A stretch of 64,000 nucleotides of DNA from Butyricicoccus porcorum. Lineage in GTDB: Bacteria > Bacillota > Clostridia > Oscillospirales > Butyricicoccaceae. The stretch is taken from the NCBI RefSeq assembly GCF_002157465.1, contig NZ_NHOC01000002.1:186508-250507 (forward strand). The letters are read 5' to 3'. The first letter of the stretch is position 1. The number at the start of each line of letters is the position of its first letter. Below are positions 49,161 to 57,257 of the stretch, in pieces. The translations under genes and the position numbers were made by a program. Under the pieces are notes generated by a model. The model was given only the letters and a program-made list of their open reading frames with translations, made no database searches and was not told the origin of the DNA.

Positions 49161-49184
49161 GGAAAGGAAAAGGAGGCGGTGCAA

Positions 49185-50036
49185 ATGGAACGTCAGAGCT
49201 GTTGCGGACAGCATGCGCCGCTTGCGGGAATCCAAACTGCCGGCCTGGTCTGCTGCTCAAACGGGCTGCCGGCATCTGCGGCGGCGGAGTTGGAGCGCCT
49301 GCAACGCGTGCTTGCGGATTGCGGGATTGAAACCGTGTGTAGCCCGTATTTGTATGCAAAGGACGGCGTGCGCAGCGGCAGCGCGGTGCAGCGGGCGGAA
49401 CGTCTGATGGCCTTTTACAACGATCCGGAAATCGATGCGATTTTTGATGTGTCCGGTGGCGATATTGCGAATGAGATTTTGCCGTATCTGGATTTTGCTG
49501 CGATAGCCAAGGCAAAAAATCGTCGCGGTGAGCCCAAACAACTGTGGGGATACAGTGACCTGACGGTTTTGCTCAATGCGGTTTATGCGGAGACCGGAAA
49601 TCCGGGCGTGCTGTATCAGATGCGGTACTTCACACCGGAACGGGCGGATACGCTGTTTTCGTTCCGGTATTCGTTTGTACAGGGAAATGAAATGTCCGGT
49701 ATTGTAGCGGGCGGCAACATCCGCTGTCTGCTCAAGCTCGCCGGAACGAAATTTTTTCCTGACCTGCGCGGCAAGCTCCTGTTGCTCGAGGCGCGCAGCG
49801 GCTTGCAGCCGCAGATGATTGCCTTTCTCAGCCAGATGCAGCAGATGGGCATTTTTGAACAGATCAGCGGCATTCTGCTCGGTACATTTACGCAGTTGGA
49901 GCGCGAGGGACAGCGGATAGAACCGCTGGTACAGCAGTTTGCCGGACAGCTTCCGATTGCAAAGACCGAAGACATTGGGCATGCGGCGGATGCATCGGCA
50001 ATTGTCATCGGAACATACATGCATTTGTCGGATTAA
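49185..50036 (+). CDS. LD-carboxypeptidase family protein (peptidase S66, MccF-like)
   Basis: Serine peptidase-like protein of 283 residues. The S66 pattern is visible: IQTAGLVCCSNG at the N-terminus, FDVSGGDIANEILPYLDF, nucleophile Ser124 in LWGYSDLTVLLNA, LLLLEARSG in place of the conserved Glu block, and GHAADASAIVIGTYMHL with the terminal His. Family members cut L,D-bonds in murein tetrapeptides or inactivate peptide-nucleotide antibiotics such as microcin C. No signal peptide is present, so it acts in the cytoplasm. ATG 49185 follows AAAGGAGG. Confidence 0.85.
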   Translation: MERQSCCGQHAPLAGIQTAGLVCCSNGLPASAAAELERLQRVLADCGIETVCSPYLYAKDGVRSGSAVQRAERLMAFYNDPEIDAIFDVSGGDIANEILPYLDFAAIAKAKNRRGEPKQLWGYSDLTVLLNAVYAETGNPGVLYQMRYFTPERADTLFSFRYSFVQGNEMSGIVAGGNIRCLLKLAGTKFFPDLRGKLLLLEARSGLQPQMIAFLSQMQQMGIFEQISGILLGTFTQLEREGQRIEPLVQQFAGQLPIAKTEDIGHAADASAIVIGTYMHLSD

Positions 50037-50067
50037 CCGGCAGAACACAGGAAAAGGAGGCGGCTGC

Positions 50068-50535
50068 ATGCGTCTGCTCATCAAACAGCGTGTCTTTTCA
50101 TGGACGGATTCCTATGATGTCTATGATGAGTACGGCAATCGGAAATACTTTGTCAAAGCGGAATTTCTAACGCTGGGACATCAGATTCATGTGTATGACA
50201 TGCAAAACCGCGAGGTCGGCTGCATCCGGCAGAAGCTTCTGACGCTGCTGCCGGAATTCCGCATTGAAATGGATGGTGTGGAATGCGGCAGCATTCAGAA
50301 AAAGTTCACATTCCTGCGCCCGAAATATGAGGTTGACTGTAACGGCTGGCGTGTAGAGGGTGATTTCCTCGGCTGGGATTATGATGTGTATGCCGGGTGC
50401 AGCGCAGCCATCCACATCTCGAAGGAACCATTGCACTGGGGAGACACCTATGTACTCAATTTTGCCGACCCTGCGGATGAGAAAATGGGATTGTTGCTGG
50501 TTATTGCCATCGATGCAGCGAACTGTTCCGAATGA
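50068..50535 (+). CDS. LURP-one-related (DUF567-like) protein
   Basis: Protein of 155 residues with the tubby-like LOR pattern: IKQRVFSWTDSYDVYDEYGNRKYFVKAEF, then short beta-strand repeats (HQIHVYDMQNREVGCIRQK, YEVDCNGWRVEGDFLGWDYDV). Function in bacteria is unknown; the fold is a beta-barrel round a central helix. ATG 50068 follows AAAAGGAGG, 31 bases after the carboxypeptidase stop, so it belongs to that operon. Confidence 0.8.
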   Translation: MRLLIKQRVFSWTDSYDVYDEYGNRKYFVKAEFLTLGHQIHVYDMQNREVGCIRQKLLTLLPEFRIEMDGVECGSIQKKFTFLRPKYEVDCNGWRVEGDFLGWDYDVYAGCSAAIHISKEPLHWGDTYVLNFADPADEKMGLLLVIAIDAANCSE

Positions 50536-50565
50536 AGATACAGAAAAAAAGAGGAGGAAGCAACC

Positions 50566-50745
50566 ATGGGATATGCAGACCCGGTCAATTACACGGTCGT
50601 CACGATTGACGGCGATTATGCAATGCTGCAAAATGAAAGCGAGCCGGAAGCGCCGCTCGCACAGGTCGCGTTGGCTCTTTTGCCGGAGGGGATTTCTGAC
50701 GGCAGCCGCGTGCAGCGCATTTTGCTGGAATACACACTGCTGTAA
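50566..50745 (+). CDS. Small protein resembling DUF3006 (59 aa)
   Basis: ATG 50566 follows GAGGAGG. The 59-residue product has YTVVTIDGDYAMLQNESEP near the start and LALLPEGISDGSRVQRI, like the DUF3006 pattern of a short beta-rich domain, but without its usual C-terminal extension. Third and last gene of the carboxypeptidase operon. Function is unknown. Confidence 0.6.
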   Translation: MGYADPVNYTVVTIDGDYAMLQNESEPEAPLAQVALALLPEGISDGSRVQRILLEYTLL

Positions 50746-50915
50746 AACAAGGGCGTATTTGAACAGTCGAAAACTTTGACTATTTCTACAAATGCGGGCT
50801 GCTTCATCGTGAAAAACACTTGAAATCCGAACGGATGCCTGCGTGTCTTTGTCTTGAATCAGCCTCGCTTTTGCGAAATTTTCGTCATTTTCTTGGTTTT
50901 CAGATAGCGCCAGTC

Positions 50916-50962
50916 AAAAAAAACGGAGGCTCAGATCCCCCCCTAAAGGGAATCTGAGCCTC
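50916..50962 (-). terminator. Rho-independent terminator of hemB
   Basis: On the minus strand GAGGCTCAGAT (50962-50952) pairs perfectly with ATCTGAGCCTC (50936-50926), with extra C/G pairs inside, followed by CGTTTTTTTT. Confidence 0.93.
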
Positions 50963-50981
50963 TTGACGATTTTAGATGAAA

Positions 50982-51965
50982 TTATCCCAGACGGCCTTCA
51001 TCCATGTACTTCGCCAGTTCCTGGGCGAAGTAGGTGATGTAGATGTCCGTGCCCGCGCGGTACGCGCAGGCCGCCATTTCACAGACGATTGCTGCTTCGT
51101 CAAGGAAGCCTGCGGCGGCGGTTGTCTTGACCATCGAGTATTCGCCGCTGACGCTGTAAGCCGCAATCGGCAGGCAGGTATTGTCCTTTGCCTCGCGGAT
51201 CAGGTCGCCGTAAGCCATGGCAGGCTTAATCATGATGATATCTGCGCCTTCGTCCACGTCGAGCAAAACCTCCTTGAGCGCTTCCCGGCGGTTGTGGTAG
51301 TCCATCTGGTAGGTTTTGCGGTCGCCGAACGACGGTGCGGAGTCAGCTGCGTCGCGGAACGGGCCGTAAAACGCAGAGGCAAACTTGGCGGAATACGCCA
51401 TAATCGGCGTGTTGATAAAGCCGTTGTCATCAAGGATCGAGCGGATTGCTTCAACACGGCCATCCATCATGTCGGACGGTGCGACCATATCCGCACCTGC
51501 CTGCACCTGGGAAAGTGCGGTCTTTGCGAGCAGTTCCAGCGTCTTGTCGTTGTCGACATCATGGCCGCACAGCACGCCGCAGTGACCATGCGAGGTGTAT
51601 TCACACATGCAGACGTCGCCGATCATGTACAGCTCCGGGCAGGCTTCCTTTGCCTTGCGGAATGCCTTCTGCACAATGCCATCCTCGGCATAGGCCTGGC
51701 TGCCGACTTCATCCTTGTGATCCGGGATGCCGAACAGCATGACGCCGCCGACACCGGCTTCTGCCAGCTCGATGAGCTTTTCTTCCATGCGGTCGACGCT
51801 GTAGCGATACTGTCCCATCATGGAGGGGATTTCCTCCTTGATGTTTGTGCCTTCGGTGACAAACATCGGGTAGATGAGGGACGATTTGTCCATGCGCGTT
51901 TCACGTACCATTTTGCGCAGGCGCATGCTGGAACGCAGGCGTCTGGGACGATAAGTGAGATCCAT
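50982..51965 (-). CDS. hemB: Porphobilinogen synthase (5-aminolevulinate dehydratase)
   Basis: HemB joins two 5-aminolevulinate molecules to porphobilinogen, the common step to heme, siroheme and cobalamin. The 327-residue product has the zinc cysteines in DVCMCEYTSHGHCG, the Schiff-base lysines in YSAKFASAFYGPF and IMIKPAMAYGDL, and the N-terminal arm RPRRLRSS. ATG 51965 follows AGGAGG. No other tetrapyrrole gene is near; it sits 61 bases downstream of a transporter gene in the same direction. Confidence 0.96.
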   Translation of the reverse strand: MDLTYRPRRLRSSMRLRKMVRETRMDKSSLIYPMFVTEGTNIKEEIPSMMGQYRYSVDRMEEKLIELAEAGVGGVMLFGIPDHKDEVGSQAYAEDGIVQKAFRKAKEACPELYMIGDVCMCEYTSHGHCGVLCGHDVDNDKTLELLAKTALSQVQAGADMVAPSDMMDGRVEAIRSILDDNGFINTPIMAYSAKFASAFYGPFRDAADSAPSFGDRKTYQMDYHNRREALKEVLLDVDEGADIIMIKPAMAYGDLIREAKDNTCLPIAAYSVSGEYSMVKTTAAAGFLDEAAIVCEMAACAYRAGTDIYITYFAQELAKYMDEGRLG

Positions 51966-52026
51966 TTTTGTGTCCTCCTAAACAGGGTATGATAAAATAT
52001 TTGCCGCGGGGGCGGTAAAAGTAGCA

Positions 52027-52905
52027 TTATTGTGAAATATCCGAGGCGGGATGCGCCTCCGCCGACGGGGCAGATGCACCAAGTATATTGTACGACAGAA
52101 TGGCAATGACGACAATAGCAGCGCCTGCCATCGACAGCGGCGCAATGGTTTCACCCCAGAATACAGCGACCAGAATCGGATTGAGAATCGGTTCGATTCC
52201 GGCAATCAGTGATGCGGAAACCGGGCGTGTGTACTTTGTCCCGATGGAAAAGCAGAGATACGCTACGCCGACCTGGAAGAAGCCAAGCAGAAAGACGGCG
52301 AGCAGAACCGACGGCGTAAACACGGTTTCGCGCACGATCATCGGTGCCATCAGCACGGCGGAGATAATCTGTCCAAGCACCATGGAGGAAACGGCGTCGC
52401 CCTCCGGAAACTGATTGAGCAGGAACAGCCCGCCGTAAAACACGCCCGACAGGACAGCGATGACGTTGCCGACCATGCTGCCTGAGCCGAGGCTGTCCAG
52501 AAAGAAGCAGAGGATGCCTGCGAAGACGATGGCACAGGTCGCAATGTCCAGCTTTGTCGGGCGGACATGGAACAGCAGCGCCATGAACAGGATAATCCAG
52601 ACCGGTGCCGTATACTGTAAAATAATTGCATTGGCGGCAGTGGTCATTTTGTTTGCGATGATAAACAGCGTGGTCACGCCGGTCATGCACAGCGCACCGA
52701 ACAACACGGTACGGTTGAATTTTAGTTTATGATGGGTCGCCCGGAAATAGATGAGGAACACCAACGTGCTGAACAGGCTGCGCACACCGTTGATGGTCAG
52801 CGGCGACCACGGGATAAACTTGCACAGCAGGCCGCCGGTGGAAAACAGCAGTGCTGCACACAGCATCATAAACGGTCCGAAATGAGAAGACTTTTTGAGG
52901 GGCAT
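52027..52905 (-). CDS. EamA/DMT family transporter
   Basis: Membrane protein of 292 residues with ten hydrophobic segments arranged as two EamA repeats (MLCAALLFSTGGLLCKFIPW and VIAVLSGVFYGGLFLLNQF each start one). Such carriers export amino acids, nucleosides or other metabolites; the substrate is not evident. Two ATGs are close together: AAGG is properly spaced for the one at 52905, not for 52911. It may be co-transcribed with hemB downstream. Confidence 0.88.
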   Translation of the reverse strand: MPLKKSSHFGPFMMLCAALLFSTGGLLCKFIPWSPLTINGVRSLFSTLVFLIYFRATHHKLKFNRTVLFGALCMTGVTTLFIIANKMTTAANAIILQYTAPVWIILFMALLFHVRPTKLDIATCAIVFAGILCFFLDSLGSGSMVGNVIAVLSGVFYGGLFLLNQFPEGDAVSSMVLGQIISAVLMAPMIVRETVFTPSVLLAVFLLGFFQVGVAYLCFSIGTKYTRPVSASLIAGIEPILNPILVAVFWGETIAPLSMAGAAIVVIAILSYNILGASAPSAEAHPASDISQ

Positions 52906-53104
52906 ATGCATACCTTCTTTGCTTGCTTGTCAGTCAGATTTCCGGGATGCTCCTTTTTGCTTGCATATATGCTTCTTTTGCGTGAAACAAGGGAGAAAAT
53001 CTGTGGTATCTGCGGAAATACAACTGAAAAAATACAGAAATAATCATAATATCATCATTAAAGCACGCAGAAGGATGAAAGTCAAACAGTATGTGGGATG
53101 TTGC

Positions 53105-53138
53105 AAAAAAAATCAGGACGGGAACCGTCCGTCCTGAT
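53105..53138 (-). terminator. Rho-independent terminator of the membrane-protein gene
   Basis: On the minus strand ATCAGGACGG (53138-53129) pairs perfectly with CCGTCCTGAT (53121-53112), followed by eight T residues. Confidence 0.93.
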
Positions 53139-53145
53139 ATGGAAT

Positions 53146-54516
53146 TTATGAGAGCTGCACTGTGCTGCCGCCCCGGGTTAGAATCGGCACGATGCGTGAC
53201 CGGATTTCGTTACTGTCCGCCATGCGATTGAGCACGAATGGTTCCGCGCTGCCGCAGCACAACAGATATTGGCTGTCAGTCTGTTGCAGAACAACCTGTT
53301 CGTAGCGTGTATAGGAACCGTCTATACCGAAGGCACGGTTGTCTGATACGCCGGCGGCGTCGAATACGATGTTGTTGTTTGCATAAAATAGCGAAAAGAC
53401 GAGGCAGGCGGTAATGACGGCACGAGAACCCCAGGTGCGCACGGCAGAGCCGGGCATGTGGTCAGATTCCAGCAGTGCGGCTTCTTCCGTTCCAGCGAAC
53501 CAGTGGTAAAACGAATGCCGCAGCAGGATGCAGAGCAGCAGGGCAGGCAGCAGGGCAAAGACGAACAGCCCGGCGCGGCTGGGGAACAGCACGAGCAGAT
53601 GATGCTGTGCGAACACGCGGCAGAATACTGTGTAAGCGCCCTGCGTGAGCACGCACAGCAGCGCATAGGTCAGTGCGGCACCGAGCGCCAGCGATCGCGA
53701 CCGGGCACGCTCTGTGCGCTGTTTTTCCGCCGCGGTTTCCGGCACGAAAAACCAGAGTGCGCGCGGCAGGCTGGTATATGTCCGGTTTTCTGCGAGCAAG
53801 TTCTGAAGAAACGCATACAGACGCTGTTCATGTGCCAGAAGTCGGCTGTAACGGGAACGATTTCGATAGGCGCGCCGTGCGGCGGAGAAATTGCCCAGCA
53901 AAAACAGGAGATATGCGTTCGAGCACAGCCGCCGCGTGAGTGCGTCACTGTACCAGCCGAGAAAGACGGAGAGCTGTTCCGGGTGCCGGGCACACCGGGA
54001 AAATACATCATCCTGAAAGTAGGCGGTTACGTCGTCGCAAAATGCTTTGTCCATCTGTGCAAGCCGTTCCGGATCACCGCACAGGCGGCTCAGCGCGTCA
54101 TAGTGCCGCAGGAATGCGCGAAACAGATACTGCATACCCGCCTCCAGCTGTTCCGGCGTTGTGACGGCAGACAGCGTATAGCAGGAAAAATCATCCGGGT
54201 CGAGATAGGGCAGGACGGCGTAAATCGGATACGCGCGCGCATCTGCGCGCAGTCCAAAGCGAATATGAAGCTGCAATACGCCGGTGAGCAGGCGGGGATG
54301 GCGCGGCTCAAACATCACACACAGGCGAAAGCCGGGAAAGACAATGCTTCCCGTGATGCAGGACAGCAGGCTGTCATTGCTCTCATGTGTGGCACGGCTG
54401 AAGCTGCAGAACATCGCTTCCTTCTCATGAAATGTAAAGTCGGTTACCTGCTTCTGGAATGCAGTCTCCAGCTGGCAGAACAACCGCTCGGTTTGTGAAA
54501 GCTCCGAATGAACCAT
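53146..54516 (-). CDS. Membrane protein of unknown function
   Basis: Protein of 456 residues I do not recognise. Residues about 1-265 are soluble and Cys/Arg/Leu rich (FPGFRLCVMFEPRHPR, YPIYAVLPYLDPDDFSCYTLSAV, HEQRLYAFLQNLLAEN). Three hydrophobic helices follow (about 275-300 LALGAALTYALLCVLTQGA, 312-335 LLVLFPSRAGLFVFALLPALLL, 368-385 AVITACLVFSLFYAN), then a soluble C-terminal domain of about 70 residues that would face outside if the N-terminus is inside. ATG 54516 follows GGGGAGG; the frame is open further upstream without a ribosome site. It is divergent from the amine dehydrogenase operon. Confidence 0.7.
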   Translation of the reverse strand: MVHSELSQTERLFCQLETAFQKQVTDFTFHEKEAMFCSFSRATHESNDSLLSCITGSIVFPGFRLCVMFEPRHPRLLTGVLQLHIRFGLRADARAYPIYAVLPYLDPDDFSCYTLSAVTTPEQLEAGMQYLFRAFLRHYDALSRLCGDPERLAQMDKAFCDDVTAYFQDDVFSRCARHPEQLSVFLGWYSDALTRRLCSNAYLLFLLGNFSAARRAYRNRSRYSRLLAHEQRLYAFLQNLLAENRTYTSLPRALWFFVPETAAEKQRTERARSRSLALGAALTYALLCVLTQGAYTVFCRVFAQHHLLVLFPSRAGLFVFALLPALLLCILLRHSFYHWFAGTEEAALLESDHMPGSAVRTWGSRAVITACLVFSLFYANNNIVFDAAGVSDNRAFGIDGSYTRYEQVVLQQTDSQYLLCCGSAEPFVLNRMADSNEIRSRIVPILTRGGSTVQLS

Positions 54517-54556
54517 TGCGGACACCTCCCCTGGAGCAGGGCGTGGATTTTCTTTC

Positions 54557-54586
54557 ATTATAGGGCAAAATGCGAGTGGTTGTCCA
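54557..54586 (-). promoter_or_regulatory. Promoter of the unknown membrane-protein gene
   Basis: On the minus strand TGGACA (54586-54581), 18 bases, TATAAT (54562-54557). Confidence 0.65.
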
Positions 54587-54833
54587 GATGCAATCGGTGG
54601 ATCTTTCAACACGATACCGTACAGGGGGAGTAGAACAGGAAGCGAAAAGTGGTATAAACAGGACAGAAAGAATGTACACAGGGGATAAAAGAGGTGTGAA
54701 AACATATAGAAGGAGAAAATGTTGCAGATACTGGGTAAAAATATAAAAAATAAGGGGTATATGAACGGCTTGTGTTGTAAAAAACGGCAAAAGAATTAGT
54801 CTGAACTACAGTCGATTTTGGTGCATTCTCTAC
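54587..54833. other. Divergent intergenic region
   Basis: No gene is supported. The stretch is AT-rich and separates the minus-strand promoter at 54557 from the plus-strand promoter at 54834. Confidence 0.4.
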
Positions 54834-54862
54834 TGGAAAGAAATAAACTTTCTGTGTATAAT
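54834..54862 (+). promoter_or_regulatory. Promoter of the amine dehydrogenase operon
   Basis: TGGAAA at 54834-54839, 17 bases, TATAAT at 54857-54862; predicted start near 54869, giving a 145-base leader. Confidence 0.6.
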
Positions 54863-54868
54863 AACACC

Positions 54869-54926
54869 TGTAAAGCGGTGGAAAACACCGGAATGAAGAA
54901 AATCAGATCAGTGAATTCAGACGACG
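54869..54926 (+). promoter_or_regulatory. Leader segment with possible sensor or antiterminator
   Basis: Contains CACC/GGTG pairings around 54864-54888 and an AGAC/GTCT element (54920-54932) that shares bases with the following terminator stem, so alternative folding is possible. No known riboswitch core was recognised. Confidence 0.35.
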
Positions 54927-54978
54927 GAGTCTTGTCAGTCTTCCTTTTCAGATGGGAGATTCGACAGGGCTCTTTTTT
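54927..54978 (+). terminator. Long leader terminator before the amine dehydrogenase operon
   Basis: GAGTCTTGTC-AGTCTTCC pairs with GGGAGATT-C-GACAGGGCTC: 18 pairs (several G-U), one bulged C, nine-base loop, followed by six T residues. It stands 35 bases before the first start codon, so expression must pass through it. Confidence 0.8.
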
Positions 54979-55013
54979 ATTGGTTTGACAAAAGAAAAGA
55001 GGGAACTCCGACA

Positions 55014-55328
55014 ATGAGAATCAGTCAGCATCCAATCCTCGGCGAACCCGAGAAGGGACGGCTCGTCACCTTTTTCTACGACGGCAGGCCCATGCAGGGG
55101 TATGAAGGGGAACCGATTGCAGTCGCATTGAAGGCGGCAGGCGTGATGGTTCACCGGCATACCAAAAAGTATGACAGGCCGCGCGGCGTGTTCTGTGCAA
55201 TCGGACGGTGTACCGACTGCGTTATGGTAGTCAACGGAAAACCGAATGTGCGCACCTGTGTCACGCCGCTCGAAGAAGGCATGACCGTACAGACGCAGTA
55301 TGGTGTCAGTGCAAAGCCGCAGGAATGA
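55014..55328 (+). CDS. (2Fe-2S)-binding subunit, HcnA/sarcosine-oxidase-gamma type
   Basis: Small iron-sulfur protein of 104 residues. The ferredoxin motif is Cys61-x4-Cys66-x2-Cys69-x12-Cys82 (FCAIGRCTDCVMV...RTCVTPL), as in HcnA, the N-terminal part of the NoxA/OoxA opine oxidases and LhpE-like subunits of D-hydroxyproline dehydrogenase. It would pass electrons from the flavin subunits to an acceptor. First gene of the operon, behind the leader terminator; RBS is GAGGG. Confidence 0.88.
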   Translation: MRISQHPILGEPEKGRLVTFFYDGRPMQGYEGEPIAVALKAAGVMVHRHTKKYDRPRGVFCAIGRCTDCVMVVNGKPNVRTCVTPLEEGMTVQTQYGVSAKPQE

Positions 55329-55340
55329 GAGGGTGAAACG

Positions 55341-56909
55341 ATGGAAAGACATGATTTGATTGTCATCGGCGCAGGCCCGGCGGGGCTTTCTGCGGCGATT
55401 GAGGCGGCAAAAACCGGCATGGATGTTCTGGTCTTTGACGAGAATGCAAAGCCGGGCGGACAGCTGTTCAAGCAGATTCATAAATTTTTCGGCTCGAAAG
55501 AGCACAAGGCAAAGGTACGCGGCTTCCGTATCGGACGCGAGCTGCTGGACGAGGCAAATCGCCTTGGCGTCCGCGTTGAGCTGAATTCGGTCGTCATGGG
55601 ACTGTATACTGACAAAGAGGTGACAGTCAAGCAGGGCGACTGTGTCCGCCATTACAAAGCGGATGCGATTATTATTGCAACCGGCGCGTCGGAGAACATG
55701 GTGACCTTTGATGGTTGGACACTGCCGGGTGTCATCGGTGCAGGCGCGGCACAGACGATGATGAACCTGCATGGCATCCAGCCGGGCAAGCGTGTTTTGA
55801 TGCTCGGCACCGGCAATGTCGGTCTGGTTGTCAGCTTTCAGCTGTTGCAGGCGGGTTGTGAGGTCGTCGCGTTGGTCGATGCCGCACCGCGCGTCGGCGG
55901 CTATGGTGTGCATGCGGCAAAGGTTGCGCGCTGCGGCGTGCCGTTTTATCTGTCGCATACGATTGTCAAAGCAGACGGCGGGGATTGCGTCACCGGCGTG
56001 ACCATTGCACAGGTCGACAGCAAATTCCAGCCGATTGCCGGTACGGAAAAGCATTTTGATGTCGATACGATCTGTCTGGCAGTTGGTTTGTCTCCGATGT
56101 CGCAGCTGGCGAAAATGGCGGGCTGCAAGATGATCGAGAGCAAGGGCGGCACCGTCCCCGCGTGCAATGAATACGGTGAAACCAGTATGGACGGTATTTT
56201 TGTTGCGGGCGACGTTTCCGGCATAGAGGAAGCGAGCTCGGCGATGATCGAGGGTCGCATCGCGGGCATTTCCGCCGCATACACACTCGGATATCTGTCC
56301 GAGGAAGAACGCAACAGCGGCGTTCAGGCACAGGAGGCCGCGCTGGAAAGCCTGCGACAGGGCATGTTTGCCCCGAAAAACCGAGGCAAGCTGGTCAAAG
56401 AAACGGAAGAGGGAATTGCGGTTTCGATGAACCTGCTCGAAAAGGGTTATGTAGCGGAGGATGAAATAGAACGCTATCCGGGTGTCACACATTCCGCACG
56501 CATCCATCCGGTTATGGAATGCACGCAGAACATCCCGTGCAACCCGTGTCAGGATGCCTGCCCGAAAAAGTGCATCAAGATCGGAGAAAATATCACCTCG
56601 CTGCCGGTGGTAGACCCGGAGGCGACCTGCATCGGCTGCGGCATGTGTGTGGCATCGTGCTCCGGTCAGGCGATTTTCCTCGTCGATGAAGGCTATGAGC
56701 CGGATTATGCGACGGTTACCATGCCGTATGAATTCCTTCCGCTTCCGGAAACGGGAGAAAAAGGAACGGCATTGGATCGCAGCGGCAAGCCGGTCTGTGA
56801 TGCCGAGGTTGTCGGTGTCAAGAGTATGCCGGCGTTTGACCATACCAACCTGCTGACAATAAAGGTTCCGTTGGATATGGCATACCGTGCAAGATTTTTT
56901 CGGGCATAA
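55341..56909 (+). CDS. FAD/NAD-dependent oxidoreductase with ferredoxin domain (HcnB/LhpB-like alpha subunit)
   Basis: Flavoprotein of 522 residues: FAD site VIGAGPAGLSAAIEAA at residues 7-22, second dinucleotide site RVLMLGTGNVGLVVS near 152, and VFVAGDVSG-type motif (GIFVAGDVSGIEEA) near 288-301. The C-terminal 130 residues carry two cysteine clusters, CTQNIPCNPCQDACPKKC and CIGCGMCVASC, consistent with two 4Fe-4S centres, which bacterial HcnB or octopine oxidase subunits normally lack. The extra ferredoxin part suggests that electrons go to low-potential anaerobic carriers. Confidence 0.88.
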   Translation: MERHDLIVIGAGPAGLSAAIEAAKTGMDVLVFDENAKPGGQLFKQIHKFFGSKEHKAKVRGFRIGRELLDEANRLGVRVELNSVVMGLYTDKEVTVKQGDCVRHYKADAIIIATGASENMVTFDGWTLPGVIGAGAAQTMMNLHGIQPGKRVLMLGTGNVGLVVSFQLLQAGCEVVALVDAAPRVGGYGVHAAKVARCGVPFYLSHTIVKADGGDCVTGVTIAQVDSKFQPIAGTEKHFDVDTICLAVGLSPMSQLAKMAGCKMIESKGGTVPACNEYGETSMDGIFVAGDVSGIEEASSAMIEGRIAGISAAYTLGYLSEEERNSGVQAQEAALESLRQGMFAPKNRGKLVKETEEGIAVSMNLLEKGYVAEDEIERYPGVTHSARIHPVMECTQNIPCNPCQDACPKKCIKIGENITSLPVVDPEATCIGCGMCVASCSGQAIFLVDEGYEPDYATVTMPYEFLPLPETGEKGTALDRSGKPVCDAEVVGVKSMPAFDHTNLLTIKVPLDMAYRARFFRA

Positions 56910-56924
56910 GCGGAGGGCAGAACA

Positions 56925-57257
56925 ATGAATGAACTCAGCAATCGGTTCCGTGATATCGGGGAATATGTCCCTGAACCGGATGATGACAGAATTATCTGCC
57001 GCTGTGAAGAGGTCACCAAGGGAGAAATCCGACAGGCAGTTCACGACGGCATGTATACGATAACAGAGGTGCGGCGCTATCTGCGCACCGGCATGGGTCT
57101 CTGTCAGGGACAAACCTGCGGACGGCTGGTCAAGGGAATTATTGCAAAGGAGCTTGGTGTTTCGCCGATGGAGCTGGAATCTGCGACGGCACGCGCACCG
57201 ATGCGCCCGGTCGAGATGGAAATTCTCGCCAACGAAAAAGGAGGCGGAGAAGCATGA
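56925..57257 (+). CDS. BFD-like (2Fe-2S) protein
   Basis: Protein of 110 residues with the bacterioferritin-associated-ferredoxin-like domain: IICRCEEVTKGEIRQAV and TGMGLCQGQTCGRLV supply four cysteines for a 2Fe-2S cluster. In HcnB-type dehydrogenases this domain is often the C-terminus of the alpha subunit; here it is a separate polypeptide. Its stop overlaps the next start by four bases (ATGA). Confidence 0.88.
   Translation: MNELSNRFRDIGEYVPEPDDDRIICRCEEVTKGEIRQAVHDGMYTITEVRRYLRTGMGLCQGQTCGRLVKGIIAKELGVSPMELESATARAPMRPVEMEILANEKGGGEA

Noticed and set aside
49014-49184. Longer start for the LD-carboxypeptidase
   Set aside because: It would begin inside the regulator gene on the other strand and span the palindromic promoter; AAAGGAGG selects ATG 49185.
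54948-57113. Very long minus-strand open frame (721 codons) opposite the amine dehydrogenase genes
   Set aside because: It mirrors well-conserved plus-strand flavoprotein and Fe-S genes, has no ribosome site and a His/Cys/Arg-rich composition typical of antisense frames.
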